Made by a program: the position numbers and the translations under genes. From Pseudofabraea citricarpa (taxonomy: Eukaryota > Ascomycota > Leotiomycetes > Helotiales > Dermateaceae), in the NCBI GenBank assembly GCA_029641185.1, contig JAPWGK010000001.1:1872501-1936500 (forward strand): 64,000 nt of DNA. Reading direction: 5' to 3'. Under the pieces are notes generated by a model, which was given only the letters and a program-made list of their open reading frames with translations, did no database searches and was not told the DNA's origin. Positions 11,730 to 21,071 of the stretch are shown here, one piece after another. Within the stretch, counting starts at the first letter, position 1. Each line of letters begins with the position of its first letter.

Positions 11730-12120
11730 ATCGCCGTATTCACCTGAAGCGTAATGTTTCTAGAGAGGTGCAAGAAGGCACCATCGCCGTGACTAGACTG
11801 GACTGTGGTGCGTACCGTAACAATGCGAGCGACACAAGCGTGGGGCTGCAGCGTTGTACATCCCTGCAGACTTCTCGCTGACTTGTAATGGTTGGATTCA
11901 CAACTGTGCCAAGGTTCCCAGACTAGCACAATGATGGTCAGGAATTAGGAATTGCAAGATTGTGCTTCTGTTCTATAGCTGGAAAGAACCCTACACAGAT
12001 AGATAGGCCCCAAAGAAATTTCGAGCACACGAGAAGATAGTATTCATATTGCCAGAGGCCATCCATCTAAAGATTCATGTTGAGCGTAGAGTCGGTAGAT
12101 TCACGACAGAGCTGTTGCAG
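11730..12120. other. Intergenic between SDR start and snoRNA host gene 3' end
   Basis: About 390 bases upstream of the SDR start on the minus strand. They probably hold its promoter and the 3' end of the non-coding host transcript. Nothing coding is seen. Confidence 0.5.
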
Positions 12121-12348
12121 AAGGAATAAACGTGTGCTAGTGTGTTTATTTTATTTTACCTAGTTAACTATCTGTCACAGTCCAACCAGTAGCCCAACGG
12201 TATCCGTCCCTCATTTCAATCCTCCACTGTTCGCCACTCCCTCCACTATTGTAGCGCGTATATAATTTGTGGGCTGAAGAATACTGCAAACCAATTAGTC
12301 AACTGATCAAGGAGACAAAGGATGAAAAAATTTGCAAGACGAAAAGTG

Positions 12349-12439
12349 AAGCTTCAGTTGAAAGATGAAAAGTCTGAGGTTTTTTCTGCATCAGACCGAG
12401 GTCTTCAGCATTAGCATGGAATTGTAACATCATGAGCTT
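12349..12439 (-). ncRNA. C/D-box snoRNA in host intron 3, guide to 18S rRNA (snR53-like target)
   Basis: The C box ATGATGT lies at 12,433-12,427 and the D box CTGA at 12,357-12,354, 80 bases end to end. Flanks AAGCT (5') and AGCTT (3') form a perfect terminal stem. The internal D' box is CTGA at 12,408-12,405 and the C' box TGATG follows. The 14 bases before D' (plus-strand 12,409-12,422, read as cattagcatggaat) are identical to the conserved fungal 18S rRNA stretch CATTAGCATGGAAT, so the guide pairs perfectly. By the D+5 rule the target is the A of the UUAGC part. Yeast 2'-O-methylates an A in this helix, guided by snR53; that correspondence is from memory of the family. Confidence 0.85.
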
Positions 12440-12569
12440 GTGGTGATATTGCATGGAACAAGAAAAATATAATTACCTAGAGATACGTCCCCGCCCCCAA
12501 CATTCAGAATGCTATGAAAGAGATGTTAGTATATAGCGTCCATCGGTATGCCATAGCTAAAAAATGCTT

Positions 12570-12673
12570 CCTCCAAAACACTTGTCAGGTAATCGAACCA
12601 GTTTGTTCAACAGAATTGAATTCAGTATTTGATAGTACAAGTTTTGTTCATCATTGTATGTGGTTGTTGGAGG
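12570..12673 (-). ncRNA. C/D-box snoRNA in host intron 2, double guide (18S and 25S/28S rRNA)
   Basis: The C box ATGATGA lies at 12,654-12,648, D' CTGA at 12,625-12,622, a C'-like TGTTGA follows, and D CTGA is at 12,588-12,585. The core is 70 bases. The flanks form a strong outer stem: CCTCCAA (12,673-12,667) pairs with TTGGAGG (12,576-12,570), with CAC/GTG nested inside. The guide before D' reads on the plus strand tatttgatagtac (12,626-12,638), identical to the fungal 18S stretch TATTTGATAGTAC. The guide before D reads taatcgaacca (12,590-12,600), identical to the universal LSU stretch in GACTAATCGAACCATC. The second match leaves the first base next to D unpaired. Both target assignments rest on remembered rRNA sequence. 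Confidence 0.82.
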
Positions 12674-12821
12674 TTGTTGGAAAGGGTACATGATGATGCC
12701 ACTTACAGTCTAAATTAATCGGGAGTGGAAGCGGCGCCTCTGCAGATCTGGATCTTAGGCAAAGTTAGCATTTGCAGACCAGGAATTTCTTGTACAAAAA
12801 GGATATTGGGAAAGCTAAACA

Positions 12822-12908
12822 TCAGATAGTCCGTTTGGTTAAGACAGGTTAGTCACCATGAAAGCCGAAGCTCGTTGGTAAGTTAGGGGCGACACGAAAG
12901 TTCATCAT
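12822..12908 (-). ncRNA. Candidate C/D-box snoRNA in host intron 1, target unassigned
   Basis: The C box ATGATGA lies at 12,908-12,902, a C'-like TGGTGA is in the middle, and D CTGA is at 12,825-12,822, giving 87 bases. Its position inside a 196-base intron is parallel to those of its two sister snoRNAs. No clear terminal stem and no canonical D' box are seen. The bases before D, read on the plus strand as atagtccgtttggtt, match no rRNA segment I can recall. Confidence 0.5.
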
Positions 12909-13109
12909 AGTAGTATATTGAAGCATATATAAGAACGGGCGGAGCTTACCATAGCAAGAAGACGACGACGTGCTGTAGATGATTGTGCGCACAAATAGCT
13001 ACAATGCCGAGGCATGTAGCATGCAAATCCAATCACTGTCGCTGAACCATGGTTGTGGCGTTTACTGAAAGTGGTGATGGTTGTTGGAAAAGAAGAATGA
13101 GAAAGGAAT

Positions 13110-14097
13110 AGATTTTAGGGAAAGGTATTTCCTTAGCGCCTAGAAGAGCGCGCTAGGCTAGTGCAGCACGTGCCTAACAGCTGCTCCAAGCTCATCCCCC
13201 GTCCCTCTACCGTATCAATCGGCGAACCGAGCCGGGATTTATCCTTCAAAAGTACCCAAGTACCAATCGACAATTGGTAAAGAAAATGCCTACCTAGATA
13301 GGTAGGTAGGTATAAGGCAATCCACATTGTAATGATTATCAAAGATGAAAGATAAACGGGATGGGAGGGGGGATTGGTAAGAGAGATGCGCTCATAGCAA
13401 AGGAAAGTGCTAATAATATCTGTTATAACCTGTTCTACCAGTAACGGAAAAGCTATCCCTAAGATGCCAGACAGACGCCCAAGATGACTGATATGCTAAG
13501 CAAAATACACTCCTTGAGACCTTGATTATGTGTACCAGTGCAACAACAACCTCGCAAATGCCACAGCAGCAGTGAAAGTTTCAGACGCCTTTTCCATCCC
13601 TCTTACTTGCTATCTCCACATAACCTTTCCCATGCCTAAGTGTTCAGCAGCAGTCGTACAGTCTGACTAGTCCAGCGCAGTGATTGTTTAGCCGCAAGCA
13701 TGCCAGCTTGCGCCCCTTTGCTTCTGTAAGAAAATACGCCGTACACAATGATTGCAGGACAAATCGTGCCAGATGAATAGAAGAAAAGAAACCAGAACCC
13801 CAAGAAAGACGAAAATCCCATTACATACCACCCTCCCACCGGACCTCATCTTTCAACTCCCTGATAGTTTCAACGCGGATGGGGAATCTCATGACCATAA
13901 AACGAACCATGACAAGTACGCGTTGAAAATGCACTGTGATCAACAAACCCTTCAGAAAACTCCTCCCTATGTCCGTATAGTAAAAGAAGAAATGTAAAAC
14001 ACATATGGTGGTCTGTAAAGCTATCAAGAGCCGGAAAGTCATGCCCAAAGGCCAAACCCAAACGCCTTTTCCATTATACTGAAAATACCAGGACGCT
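13110..14097. other. Intergenic: host-gene promoter and 3' UTR of the Whi3 gene
   Basis: No coding gene is seen. The left part (13,110-13,400) lies upstream of the snoRNA host and includes the short inverted tract cctacctagataggtagg (13,290-13,307). The right part (to 14,097) directly follows the Whi3 stop on the minus strand and is its likely 3' UTR, which is long in regulators of this kind. Confidence 0.5.
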
Positions 14098-15732
14098 TCA
14101 ACGCCCCATCATATATGCGGGAGGGTTTCCGCCAGTATAGCCTCCATTCATCATCGAGGCCGGTCCCCCTGCGGCCATGGCAGAGGCGTACATGGGGCCA
14201 TTCCAGCCATTACTGTTCCCGCCAAAAGTCGTAGTGTATTGACTGTTCAATGGGTTCATCGGAACTGTGCCATACGCAACTCGGTTGGGTCCGAGCCCCG
14301 GAGGTGCTGACAGTCCAGGTGGGGGGCCATTCGCAGTGCTAAACGATGCACCGGGAGCACCGTTCATAGCATTATTCATTCCTTGGACGATGCCAGGCAT
14401 TGTCGGTGGCCCCGAGACAGACATGCCTTGACCCGAACGTACACCGAGAGGATTTTTAGAGAAGCTCAACCGAATGCCACCTTTGATACTGTTGTGTAAT
14501 GGGTGGCCATAGAGTTCGTGGAGAGCTTTGGTTGCGAAGGAGACATCTTCAAACTCGACAAAACACATCGGTCCGTTTTGTTTAGTACGAAAACACAAGC
14601 GTTTGTACCCGCGCTGCTTCGAGAACATAGCTTTGAGCTCATCCTCCGATGTATCGATAGGCAGGTTGCCAACATACAAAGTATTGCAAGGAGGGTTCTG
14701 GTCGGCTGGATTGACAGGAGGGAAATTGTGACGCTGATAATGCTGACTACCCAACTGATAATTGACCGGTGGTCCTCCATTTGTTATGGTGGTAGGTGAC
14801 ATTGTGTTCGCATGCTGCATGCTGGGCATGGCTTGCGACGCAAAAGGAGGCACGGCCGCCGAGCTTGTATTATTTGTATTGAGAGATAGGTTGGCTAAAC
14901 GAGAAATGGGCAACTGTGGAAGGGTTGATCGACGCGGTTGAGCAGAAGGACCATTTTCTGCATAGGCGACTGGGTCTTTTAGGAGTTCTCCTGTCTCGTC
15001 GTCATCGACAGAATCATTATTGATCAATGACTTGCCCGTAATGCGTGTTCTCTCGCTCAGATGATTACCGATAGGCGATTGAGGTGAAAACAGGCTTTGG
15101 TAATGTGCACTTGACGTTGGATTTGGGAGCTCGTTACTAAATGTTCCGCTGTTATTAGTGGGGGATACTCGTTGGTTTTGCGCGTTCTGAAAGGTGCCAT
15201 TAAACCGAGAAGATTGACGAGGAGTCGGGCCTCCAGAGGATGTGGTCGAGGAGGTCGAACTGGACGGACCTGGGTTATTGGTAGCATCGACAGTATACCG
15301 GCGAGAAGCCGTGGGGCTCCCATAAACGATCTCTACAATCATCTGGGCGTCATTCGCGATATTTGGTTTTCCATCTAGCATATTCCGAGCCTCGACCGCG
15401 CCAGCATGTGATTTGAACCGCAAGATAGCAGAGCGCAGGCCTGCATCCTCGGATTTTTCAGTGGATAGCACCTCAGCGTCGACAAATTCCTTGGACCAGA
15501 CCACCATCGACCTCAGAGTATCTTCAGTTGTGTTCATGGGGAGGCGGCGGATCAGCACAGAGCAGGCAGCAGACGCGAATGGGTTGGCCGACGACTGAGA
15601 CGGCGTGGCGCTGTTCACACCACTATCGCCTCCGAAGCCATTCATGGCGGTGGTTATCGATTGGAATTGTTGTTGGACGCCGTTGGCTTGTCGAAAAGCT
15701 TGGCCTTGCGGGACGAAGACAGGAGCATTCAT
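14098..15732 (-). CDS. whi3: Whi3-like RNA-binding protein with RRM domains
   Basis: A single exon of 544 residues. The C-terminal RRM (from about residue 350) is very close to yeast Whi3: CNTLYVGNLP is RNP2-like, and it is followed by MCFVEFEDVSFATKALHELYG (RNP1) and KGGIRLSFSKNPLGVR. A second, weaker RRM-like segment near residues 57-137 starts CSVLIRRLP. The linkers are rich in Ser, Asn, Pro and Thr, and the tail is rich in Gly, Met, Asn and Pro, as expected for a protein that condenses with RNA. Whi3 binds G1-cyclin and other mRNAs in the cytoplasm and controls cell size, memory of mating signals and, in filamentous fungi, asynchronous nuclear division. The leader upstream looks long, as seen for such regulators. 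Confidence 0.9.
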   Translation of the reverse strand: MNAPVFVPQGQAFRQANGVQQQFQSITTAMNGFGGDSGVNSATPSQSSANPFASAACSVLIRRLPMNTTEDTLRSMVVWSKEFVDAEVLSTEKSEDAGLRSAILRFKSHAGAVEARNMLDGKPNIANDAQMIVEIVYGSPTASRRYTVDATNNPGPSSSTSSTTSSGGPTPRQSSRFNGTFQNAQNQRVSPTNNSGTFSNELPNPTSSAHYQSLFSPQSPIGNHLSERTRITGKSLINNDSVDDDETGELLKDPVAYAENGPSAQPRRSTLPQLPISRLANLSLNTNNTSSAAVPPFASQAMPSMQHANTMSPTTITNGGPPVNYQLGSQHYQRHNFPPVNPADQNPPCNTLYVGNLPIDTSEDELKAMFSKQRGYKRLCFRTKQNGPMCFVEFEDVSFATKALHELYGHPLHNSIKGGIRLSFSKNPLGVRSGQGMSVSGPPTMPGIVQGMNNAMNGAPGASFSTANGPPPGLSAPPGLGPNRVAYGTVPMNPLNSQYTTTFGGNSNGWNGPMYASAMAAGGPASMMNGGYTGGNPPAYMMGR

Positions 15733-16677
15733 CGCATATTCTGGTGTCGCGTTCTATTGACAGGAAGAGTGCGCGCAATCCAAGCTGATGATGGGGTCGC
15801 GGTGGACGTCGATGCAAGATATCGTGATGGCCGCGCCAGGATGGTTGGTGAGGGTCGTCCGAAGCTCAATAGCTCAGGGCGAAGTTGACGATCGCGACGA
15901 TCTCTAGGAATGCCGACCACAGCGTTGGGTTCTGTGCTGCTTCCTCACGCGCGCGCGAGTCTGGACGTGTGGAGTTGACACGCACGAATTACGACGGTCA
16001 GGATAAGCTCTGGAGGAATGTCGGTCGCGAAAGGATCGATGGCGGACGATAAGATGGTTGGCTATCTCCCGGGACCGTTGGAGATGGGGAGTATGGAATT
16101 TGTTGGGTGGTCGGTCGGTCGCTGGAGTCAAATCGACGGCCAGAGTACGGTATCAAAGCTCGAGCTTCGAGTCGAGGAGTTGCGATGAGATAAATTGAGC
16201 TGTCAGATATTGGCCTCCTTCGTACCTGGACGCTGCTGGGTACGGGGGGGGGTGATCGCGTTGCTTGACGGCGGAGGTGCCAGAGGGTGGGCGAATGTGA
16301 GCAGCGCTTTTCGTCGTTTCTGGGGGATGATGGGCGAGTAACAGTCACCACCACTCTGTCGCTCTCAACAATTGAATCAGTCTGGAGCGCGGTGGGACGG
16401 CGGGAGGAATTTCGAGTCGAGGGAAGGAATGCAGAAGGAGGAAGGAGAGGAGCTTGTTCCGCAACCCGGGTGAGATAAGGTGCTGTCGAATGTTGCTGTA
16501 ATGTGATGTGATGGGAAGCGGAGGAGGAGGAGGTGGTGGTGGTGGTGGTGGTAGTGGTGTCGATAGGTAGATGATAGATAGATAGATACCTTAGGTAGGT
16601 AGGTAGGGTAGGGTAGGTTAGGTTAGGTACAGTAGGTGTAGGGTAGGGTAGGGGGGAGCTGTTCGAGGCGCAGACAG
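15733..16677. other. Whi3 promoter/leader with simple repeats
   Basis: The sequence upstream of the Whi3 start contains a GC alternating run (cgcgcgcg near 15,950), a GGA run passing into a GGT run (about 16,520-16,558), and a GGTAGG/GGTTAGG-like stretch (about 16,590-16,650) just before the miniature LTR element. No other gene is seen. Confidence 0.5.
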
Positions 16678-16804
16678 TGTAGCACGGAAGGAGCGCGTAC
16701 TAGCGCTATTGCCTGTATTTAAGCTCCTCCTCCGTAACAGGAGCCTTTCTCTTCTCCAACCACCCAGACAATCATTTCACACAACCTATTCAACCCTTGC
16801 CACA
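16678..16804 (+). repeat. Left LTR of the TRIM-like element
   Basis: 127 bases, TG...CA. It contains the TATA-like tatttaag and the inverted pair gctcct / aggagc around cctccgtaac. It is near identical to the copy at 17,423-17,548. Confidence 0.8.
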
Positions 16805-17422
16805 CTGGTGACCAATGCCAGGCATAGGCTCTGTGTCAGACGGGATAACGGTATTCGCTCTTTTCAAGTATATCTTCGACTTTCGGTGCTTTCAATATCC
16901 CTACTTAAATCACAGTTATTTTCTGCACCTGCGCGAGCAACTACCTTCTCACACGATCAGCGGTACGGTACGTAATCCTACCTACGAACACAAGCACGAA
17001 TACGATTTGCGAAACACGGTTTTTACGAGGATATCTTTTCGAGCACGCAAAGCTACGGTACGCGTTCTATTCGGACTCTTATTACACGCGACTGTATATC
17101 TGAGGCAACGGGAGTGAACCGGGGCTAGGAACCATAAAGATTTGGGCTTCTGAAGAATGGAAGATCGTGAAGGAAGTATACAGGTTGGATGGATGGAACG
17201 GAGGTAGAACGAGGCCGGGGAAGCTAGCTACTCAGCGAAGCAGGAATTGAGGAATCAGGAATTGGGAGAATATTACGGCACGTGTTCCGTAGGAGGAAAG
17301 AACGCTTCAGATGACCAGACATGAGGAGAGGCAGGTTTTGCAGAGGATAGAGAGCTGGGAATAGCTTCGTTTTGGGGAGTATATGGGAATCACTTTTTTC
17401 TGGGGAAGGATACGTGGGTGAG

Positions 17423-17548
17423 TGTAGCACGGAAGGAACGCGTACTAGCGTTATTGCCTGTATTTAAGCTCCTCCTCCGTAACAGGAGCCTTTCTCTCTC
17501 CAACCACCCAGACAATCATTTCACACAACCTATTCAACCCTTGCCACA
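17423..17548 (+). repeat. Right LTR of the TRIM-like element
   Basis: 126 bases. Against the left copy there is one G to A (ggagcg to ggaacg), one C to T (gcgcta to gcgtta) and one missing base in the cttctcc run. The two transitions are of the kind RIP makes. Confidence 0.8.
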
Positions 17549-18283
17549 ACAGGCCGGTGTGGATGGTGGATGGTGGATGGGGGGTGGAGATAGATGCTTG
17601 CACCTTCCAGCAGCACAGCACAGCACAGCACAGCACTCCTACTTACTGTACTGTACACTGCACAAGCGAGGAGAGGGAGGGGCCAGAGGGGAGGGAGTTT
17701 CTTTTGCGAGGAGGGTCGAGGGTCGAGTGTCGAATGTCGAGGGTCGAGGGTGGTCAAGTTGCGGGTTGCGGGTTGCGGATCAGAATAATAATGTCAGAAG
17801 TCAGAACTTTCTGGGGCATGTGGGATGAGGCCCTGGGCGTGTGCAGTGCTGTGCTACCGATAGTACTGTAGTAGAGAATTGGGGAGGGGAGGGGAGGGGG
17901 GAGAGGAAGAAAAGGAAGGGGAAGGGGGGTGTGGGTGTGGGTGTGGGTGTGAGTATGGATGCAGGTGTGGGCGTACTGTAGGTGTGGGCGTCGGCGTGGG
18001 AAGGGAAGGGAAGGGAAAGAAAGGTCAACGACGAGGATTCATCATCATCATTCGCTGGACCGACGGCTTTCACTTACAGTGCAGCGCAGTACTGTACAGT
18101 AGCGATAAAGAAACTCTGGCTTAGCGTACTGAGGCTGCAGATAGAGCTTGCTAAAACGTCCCCGGCGGCCATGATAGGCCTCGCTGGCCCCTGGCGCATG
18201 TGTGGATCCATCGCTATCGTGCCCCTGTCAAGCAAGCAAGCAAGCATGGACTCGAGGGTGGTCAAGACCCTGGCCTGGCGCCG

Positions 18284-18311
18284 TACAGTACAGTACAGTA
18301 CAGTACAGTAC
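18284..18311. repeat. GTACA tandem repeat
   Basis: The unit gtaca is repeated over 28 bases and is self-complementary in register. Just beyond it is the TGTATGGC array. Confidence 0.85.
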
Positions 18312-18348
18312 ACCATCCAGTACCATCATCCCATGGTGGTGCTGTTAC

Positions 18349-18396
18349 TGTATGGCTGTATGGCTGTATGGCTGTATGGCTGTATGGCTGTATGGC
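18349..18396. repeat. TGTATGGC minisatellite, six units
   Basis: A perfect 8-base unit, tandem and with no spacers, so it is a simple minisatellite rather than a CRISPR-like array. Confidence 0.9.
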
Positions 18397-20991
18397 ATAG
18401 CACAGCGAAAAGCGAAAAGCGAAAAGCAAAGCCTGACCTGACCGCCAGAGGGGGTCAAAGGCTAGAGGGGCAGAAGGCGCAGAAGGGTTCAAAAGGCTAA
18501 AGGGGCATTCCCACGGCAAGCTTGCTACTGTACCGTGGATGCTGATGCTGATCTGATGCTGAATGTCGAACAATAATGCTGCATGCTGCCTGCTGCGTGC
18601 TCTAGAGCCACTGGTACCTCCGTACAAGGTCTAGGTGTCGACTATGGTCCTTGTCCGTCCGCCATCACTCAAACCATCGCGATCCAAACATTGTCTGCGC
18701 TGTCGTTGTTGAAACGGAGTGTGGTAGACTTTGTGATTCGCCGCCCCAGTCGTTATCAGTTCCTTTGGTACCTTATGGTGCTGATGGTGGTGGTGCTCGT
18801 CTCTGTCTTGTGAAAGCCGAGTGAGAGTGGCTTGCTTGCTGTGCTTTCCTTCCCTTTCCTTTCCTTTCCTTTTCTTTCCTTTGTTACCGTCTCCCGTCTC
18901 TGTTTCTCTTCGTCCCTCTCTTTCTTTCTTTCCCTCTTCTTCTTTTCCTCTTCTCCCATCCATGCTCATGGGAATAGCCCGTGACCAGCCGTTGTTGATC
19001 TGATCAGCACATCAACACACGGCGCACAGAAACCCCAAGCCGACCCGGTGTCGACGACTACTACTGTACTGACTGCGAGGCGGGGTCAAACAGCCGTGGG
19101 TCGAGGGCCTGATAGCGTGTCAATAATACTGTACTCTGTAGACTTGTAAAGCCACTGCCAAATGCCGCACAGTCGCGCTCCCCGGCGCCGTTTTCAACCA
19201 AGGTACAAGGACCACCAGCTGAACTTTCTAGCCTTTTCCCTCCCCTCCAAGTCCTCTCGCTACGGTACTCCGTAGATTACTGCCGTCGATCTGGGATGAT
19301 GATGATGATTGACACCCAGATGGCATCCTGACACGGCCGTTCTTCAGAAATAGCAGCACCACGATTCCGAGTGTTTGAAGGGTCCTGTTTGAGACGGAAA
19401 TGGAACAGCACAAAGCCAGCCAGCCTTTTCCCCTCGTCTGCCCTCGTCTGCCCTCGTCTTCCCCCTCCTTCTGCTGCCTCAAGCTTTCGCTGAAGAAGCC
19501 TGCAATCCCGAGCGAGAGCCATGAGCATCTGAGTTTTACAGTACAGGCTGCGCTGGGAAGGGGGGGTTGGGTTGGTTGGTTGGTTGGTGATAAGCCTCTG
19601 CCGTTGGGCCTGCCCATGATGGGAGACGAGGGGGGGCTGGAGGCAGGTTGCACGAGGGGACACTGGACAGCCCTTCTGCCGCCCATTTCCATTGGCCATG
19701 CGGTGCTGTTTATATGGTATGAGTTCAGAGGACAGTACGTAGTGTCCTTCGTCTTCTGGTCTCCGGGTCGTTTTGGGTAGCGTGATGCTTTGTTCCTACC
19801 GTAGGGACCTCGGAGGATTATGGGTGATAGGCCCATCAGCGGCAGATCGGCCTGTCGGCTGGTGTCTTTCCTCATGGCAATCAATTCATGAGAAGTGATT
19901 GATCAGATTGCCTACTCGTACTCTCCATTCTCCTGTCCCGCGTGTTCGTTTGCAGGAGTATGCCAACGCTTCTCCGGATGAGCCCGGATCAAGTCCTTGA
20001 TGCTGCCACTCTGGCCCTCATCGGCCTCGTGGGATAAGGATAACGGCTACCTGCGTGCCATCATCGTTGCCCAAGGCCCATACGGTACCGTACTGTACTG
20101 TACTGTACAGTGAGTGAGTGAGTGCGAGGGCCGTTATGAGGGGAAGGCATTGCCGTATTTGAGTTTGACAAGCTGACGCCGACCGGGTTCAAGGATGCTG
20201 CTCAGGAAGTCTTCCGGGCCGTGCACAATTCTCTCGTTGACCAGGGTCGCCTTTTTGGGTCCGATAAAAAGGTTTGGCTGACATGGGGGTCGGGCGAGGG
20301 GGTATCCCGCCGTTGTGGCCCCCTAGTGTGCTGTATGTGTGATCATCAAACCCGATCTCATTCAGTAACAATGATAATAATCACCGCTCTCTTGATACAA
20401 ATGAGGATCTGCTGCAAAGCCTTGTATATCTATGGCCGCCTATAATGTCTGCGCCCTTACTCCGTAAAACAAAGTAACTACGTTTTCTATCTCGTTGCTC
20501 TGGTCTCAGGGAGGCTGTTCTGACACAATGCGTGTTCCTTCTATCAAGCAGTCTAAGTAGAACAGATAAACACCGCTGTTCGGGTGGATGGAGTAGGTAC
20601 ACAGCATTCCCGTCAGCAAAAGATCTCCCTATCAAAGCAATTGACTGCAACCGCGACGCATAAAGATTATACACAAGTGAAACAATTCATATTCCAAGCC
20701 TCTTCTTGTTCTCCGAATGAGGAAGGCTTCTTTGCATGTGATCAACCCGTTTTTGTGCACCTTGGCAGGGTTTCGTCAGGCACCATATGGAGGTAATAAG
20801 GTAATTTCCAGATCATAGGAAACTTCATTATCGCAGCGAGTTGGAAACGAGGTTGGCAGAACTAATTATCTGGAAACCTTTGAGATAAATATTCAGAACG
20901 AGGAAATCCGAGCATCCTGTTGAGCAAACAGCTCAAACAGCTTCCTTGGTCCAAGTAAGAAAGTCTCTTTCCACAATCTCAAAACATCTAC

Positions 20992-21071
20992 TAATAAATA
21001 GCTTAGTGGTTAGGATTCCACCCTTCCAAAACAGATAGGTGGAGGTTCGTGTTCGATTCACGGAGGTTGCA
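20992..21071 (+). pseudogene. tRNA-like sequence (degenerate tRNA or tRNA-derived SINE head)
   Basis: An A-box-like TAGCTTAGTGGTTAGGATTC begins at 20,999 and a B-box GTTCGATTC lies near 21,050. The anticodon stem CCACC/GGTGG is perfect, and the loop would give anticodon TCC plus about eight extra bases where fungal tRNA introns sit. The T arm CGTG/CACG also folds. The acceptor stem does not pair: taataaa on the 5' side faces aggttgc on the 3' side. The internal pol III promoter therefore looks intact while the tRNA is not functional as read, which fits a pseudogene or a SINE head. Confidence 0.45.

Larger units (their letters stand above)
12130..13100 (-). ncRNA. Non-coding snoRNA host gene with three snoRNA-bearing introns
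   Basis: On the minus strand three introns can be drawn with donor, branch and acceptor. They are 12,949-12,754 (gtaagc, gctaac, taag), 12,706-12,512 (gtaagt, actaac, catag) and 12,476-12,284 (gtaatt, tgactaa, ttgcag). Their lengths are 196, 195 and 193 bases. The exons between them are only 47 and 35 bases, and no frame runs through them, so the spliced RNA is not a messenger for a recognisable protein. Each intron contains one C/D-box snoRNA candidate near its middle. This is the gas5/UHG arrangement, in which the introns are the useful product. The first exon is about 12,950-13,100, downstream of a pyrimidine-rich stretch. The 3' end, near 12,130-12,150, carries AATAAA-like words. The outer limits are estimates. 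Confidence 0.75.
16674..17552 (+). mobile_element. Miniature LTR retroelement (TRIM-like), complete, with ACAG target duplication
   Basis: Two direct repeats of 127 and 126 bases bound a 618-base interior. Each repeat starts TGTAGCACGG and ends TTGCCACA, so it has the TG...CA ends of an LTR. The outer flanks are acag at 16,674-16,677 and acag at 17,549-17,552, a 4-base target duplication. One base after the left LTR comes TGGTGACC, a plausible primer-binding site, since it begins with TGG to pair with a tRNA CCA end. Before the right LTR is a purine-rich tract (ggggaaggatacgtgggtgag). The interior encodes no gag or pol, so the element is non-autonomous. The LTRs differ by two transitions and one indel, which implies a recent insertion. 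Orientation is inferred from the PBS side. Confidence 0.8.
17553..20991. other. Long low-complexity intergenic region, no gene recognised
   Basis: Open frames here have simple-repeat composition and no recognisable motif. It holds G-rich runs (17,880-18,010), GTACA repeats (18,284-18,311), six copies of TGTATGGC (18,349-18,396), a TTTCC/CTT-rich tract (18,840-18,960) and many scattered TACTGTAC or TACGGTAC words. It may be a large regulatory or heterochromatic spacer. Confidence 0.55.

Noticed and set aside
12841..12900. Short plus-strand peptide with a GTAAGT donor (MKAEARW) in the snoRNA region
   Set aside because: It lies antisense over the first snoRNA, and no continuing exon was found.
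16590..16650. GGTTAGG/GGTAGG stretch as an internal telomere
   Set aside because: Units are irregular (GGTAGG, GGGTA, GGTTAG) and few. It is better read as a degenerate simple repeat; a fungal telomere would be uniform TTAGGG.
17418..17828. A 136-codon plus-strand frame crossing the right LTR of the TRIM
   Set aside because: It begins within the element and runs into simple repeats beyond it. There is no coding signal.
18349..18396. Regular array that might suggest CRISPR
   Set aside because: The 8-base units are directly tandem with no spacers, and the genome is eukaryotic.
19228..19884. A 218-codon open frame on the minus strand
   Set aside because: Low-complexity composition, overlapping open frames on both strands, no recognisable motif and no splice context. 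It looks like chance openness in GC-rich simple DNA.
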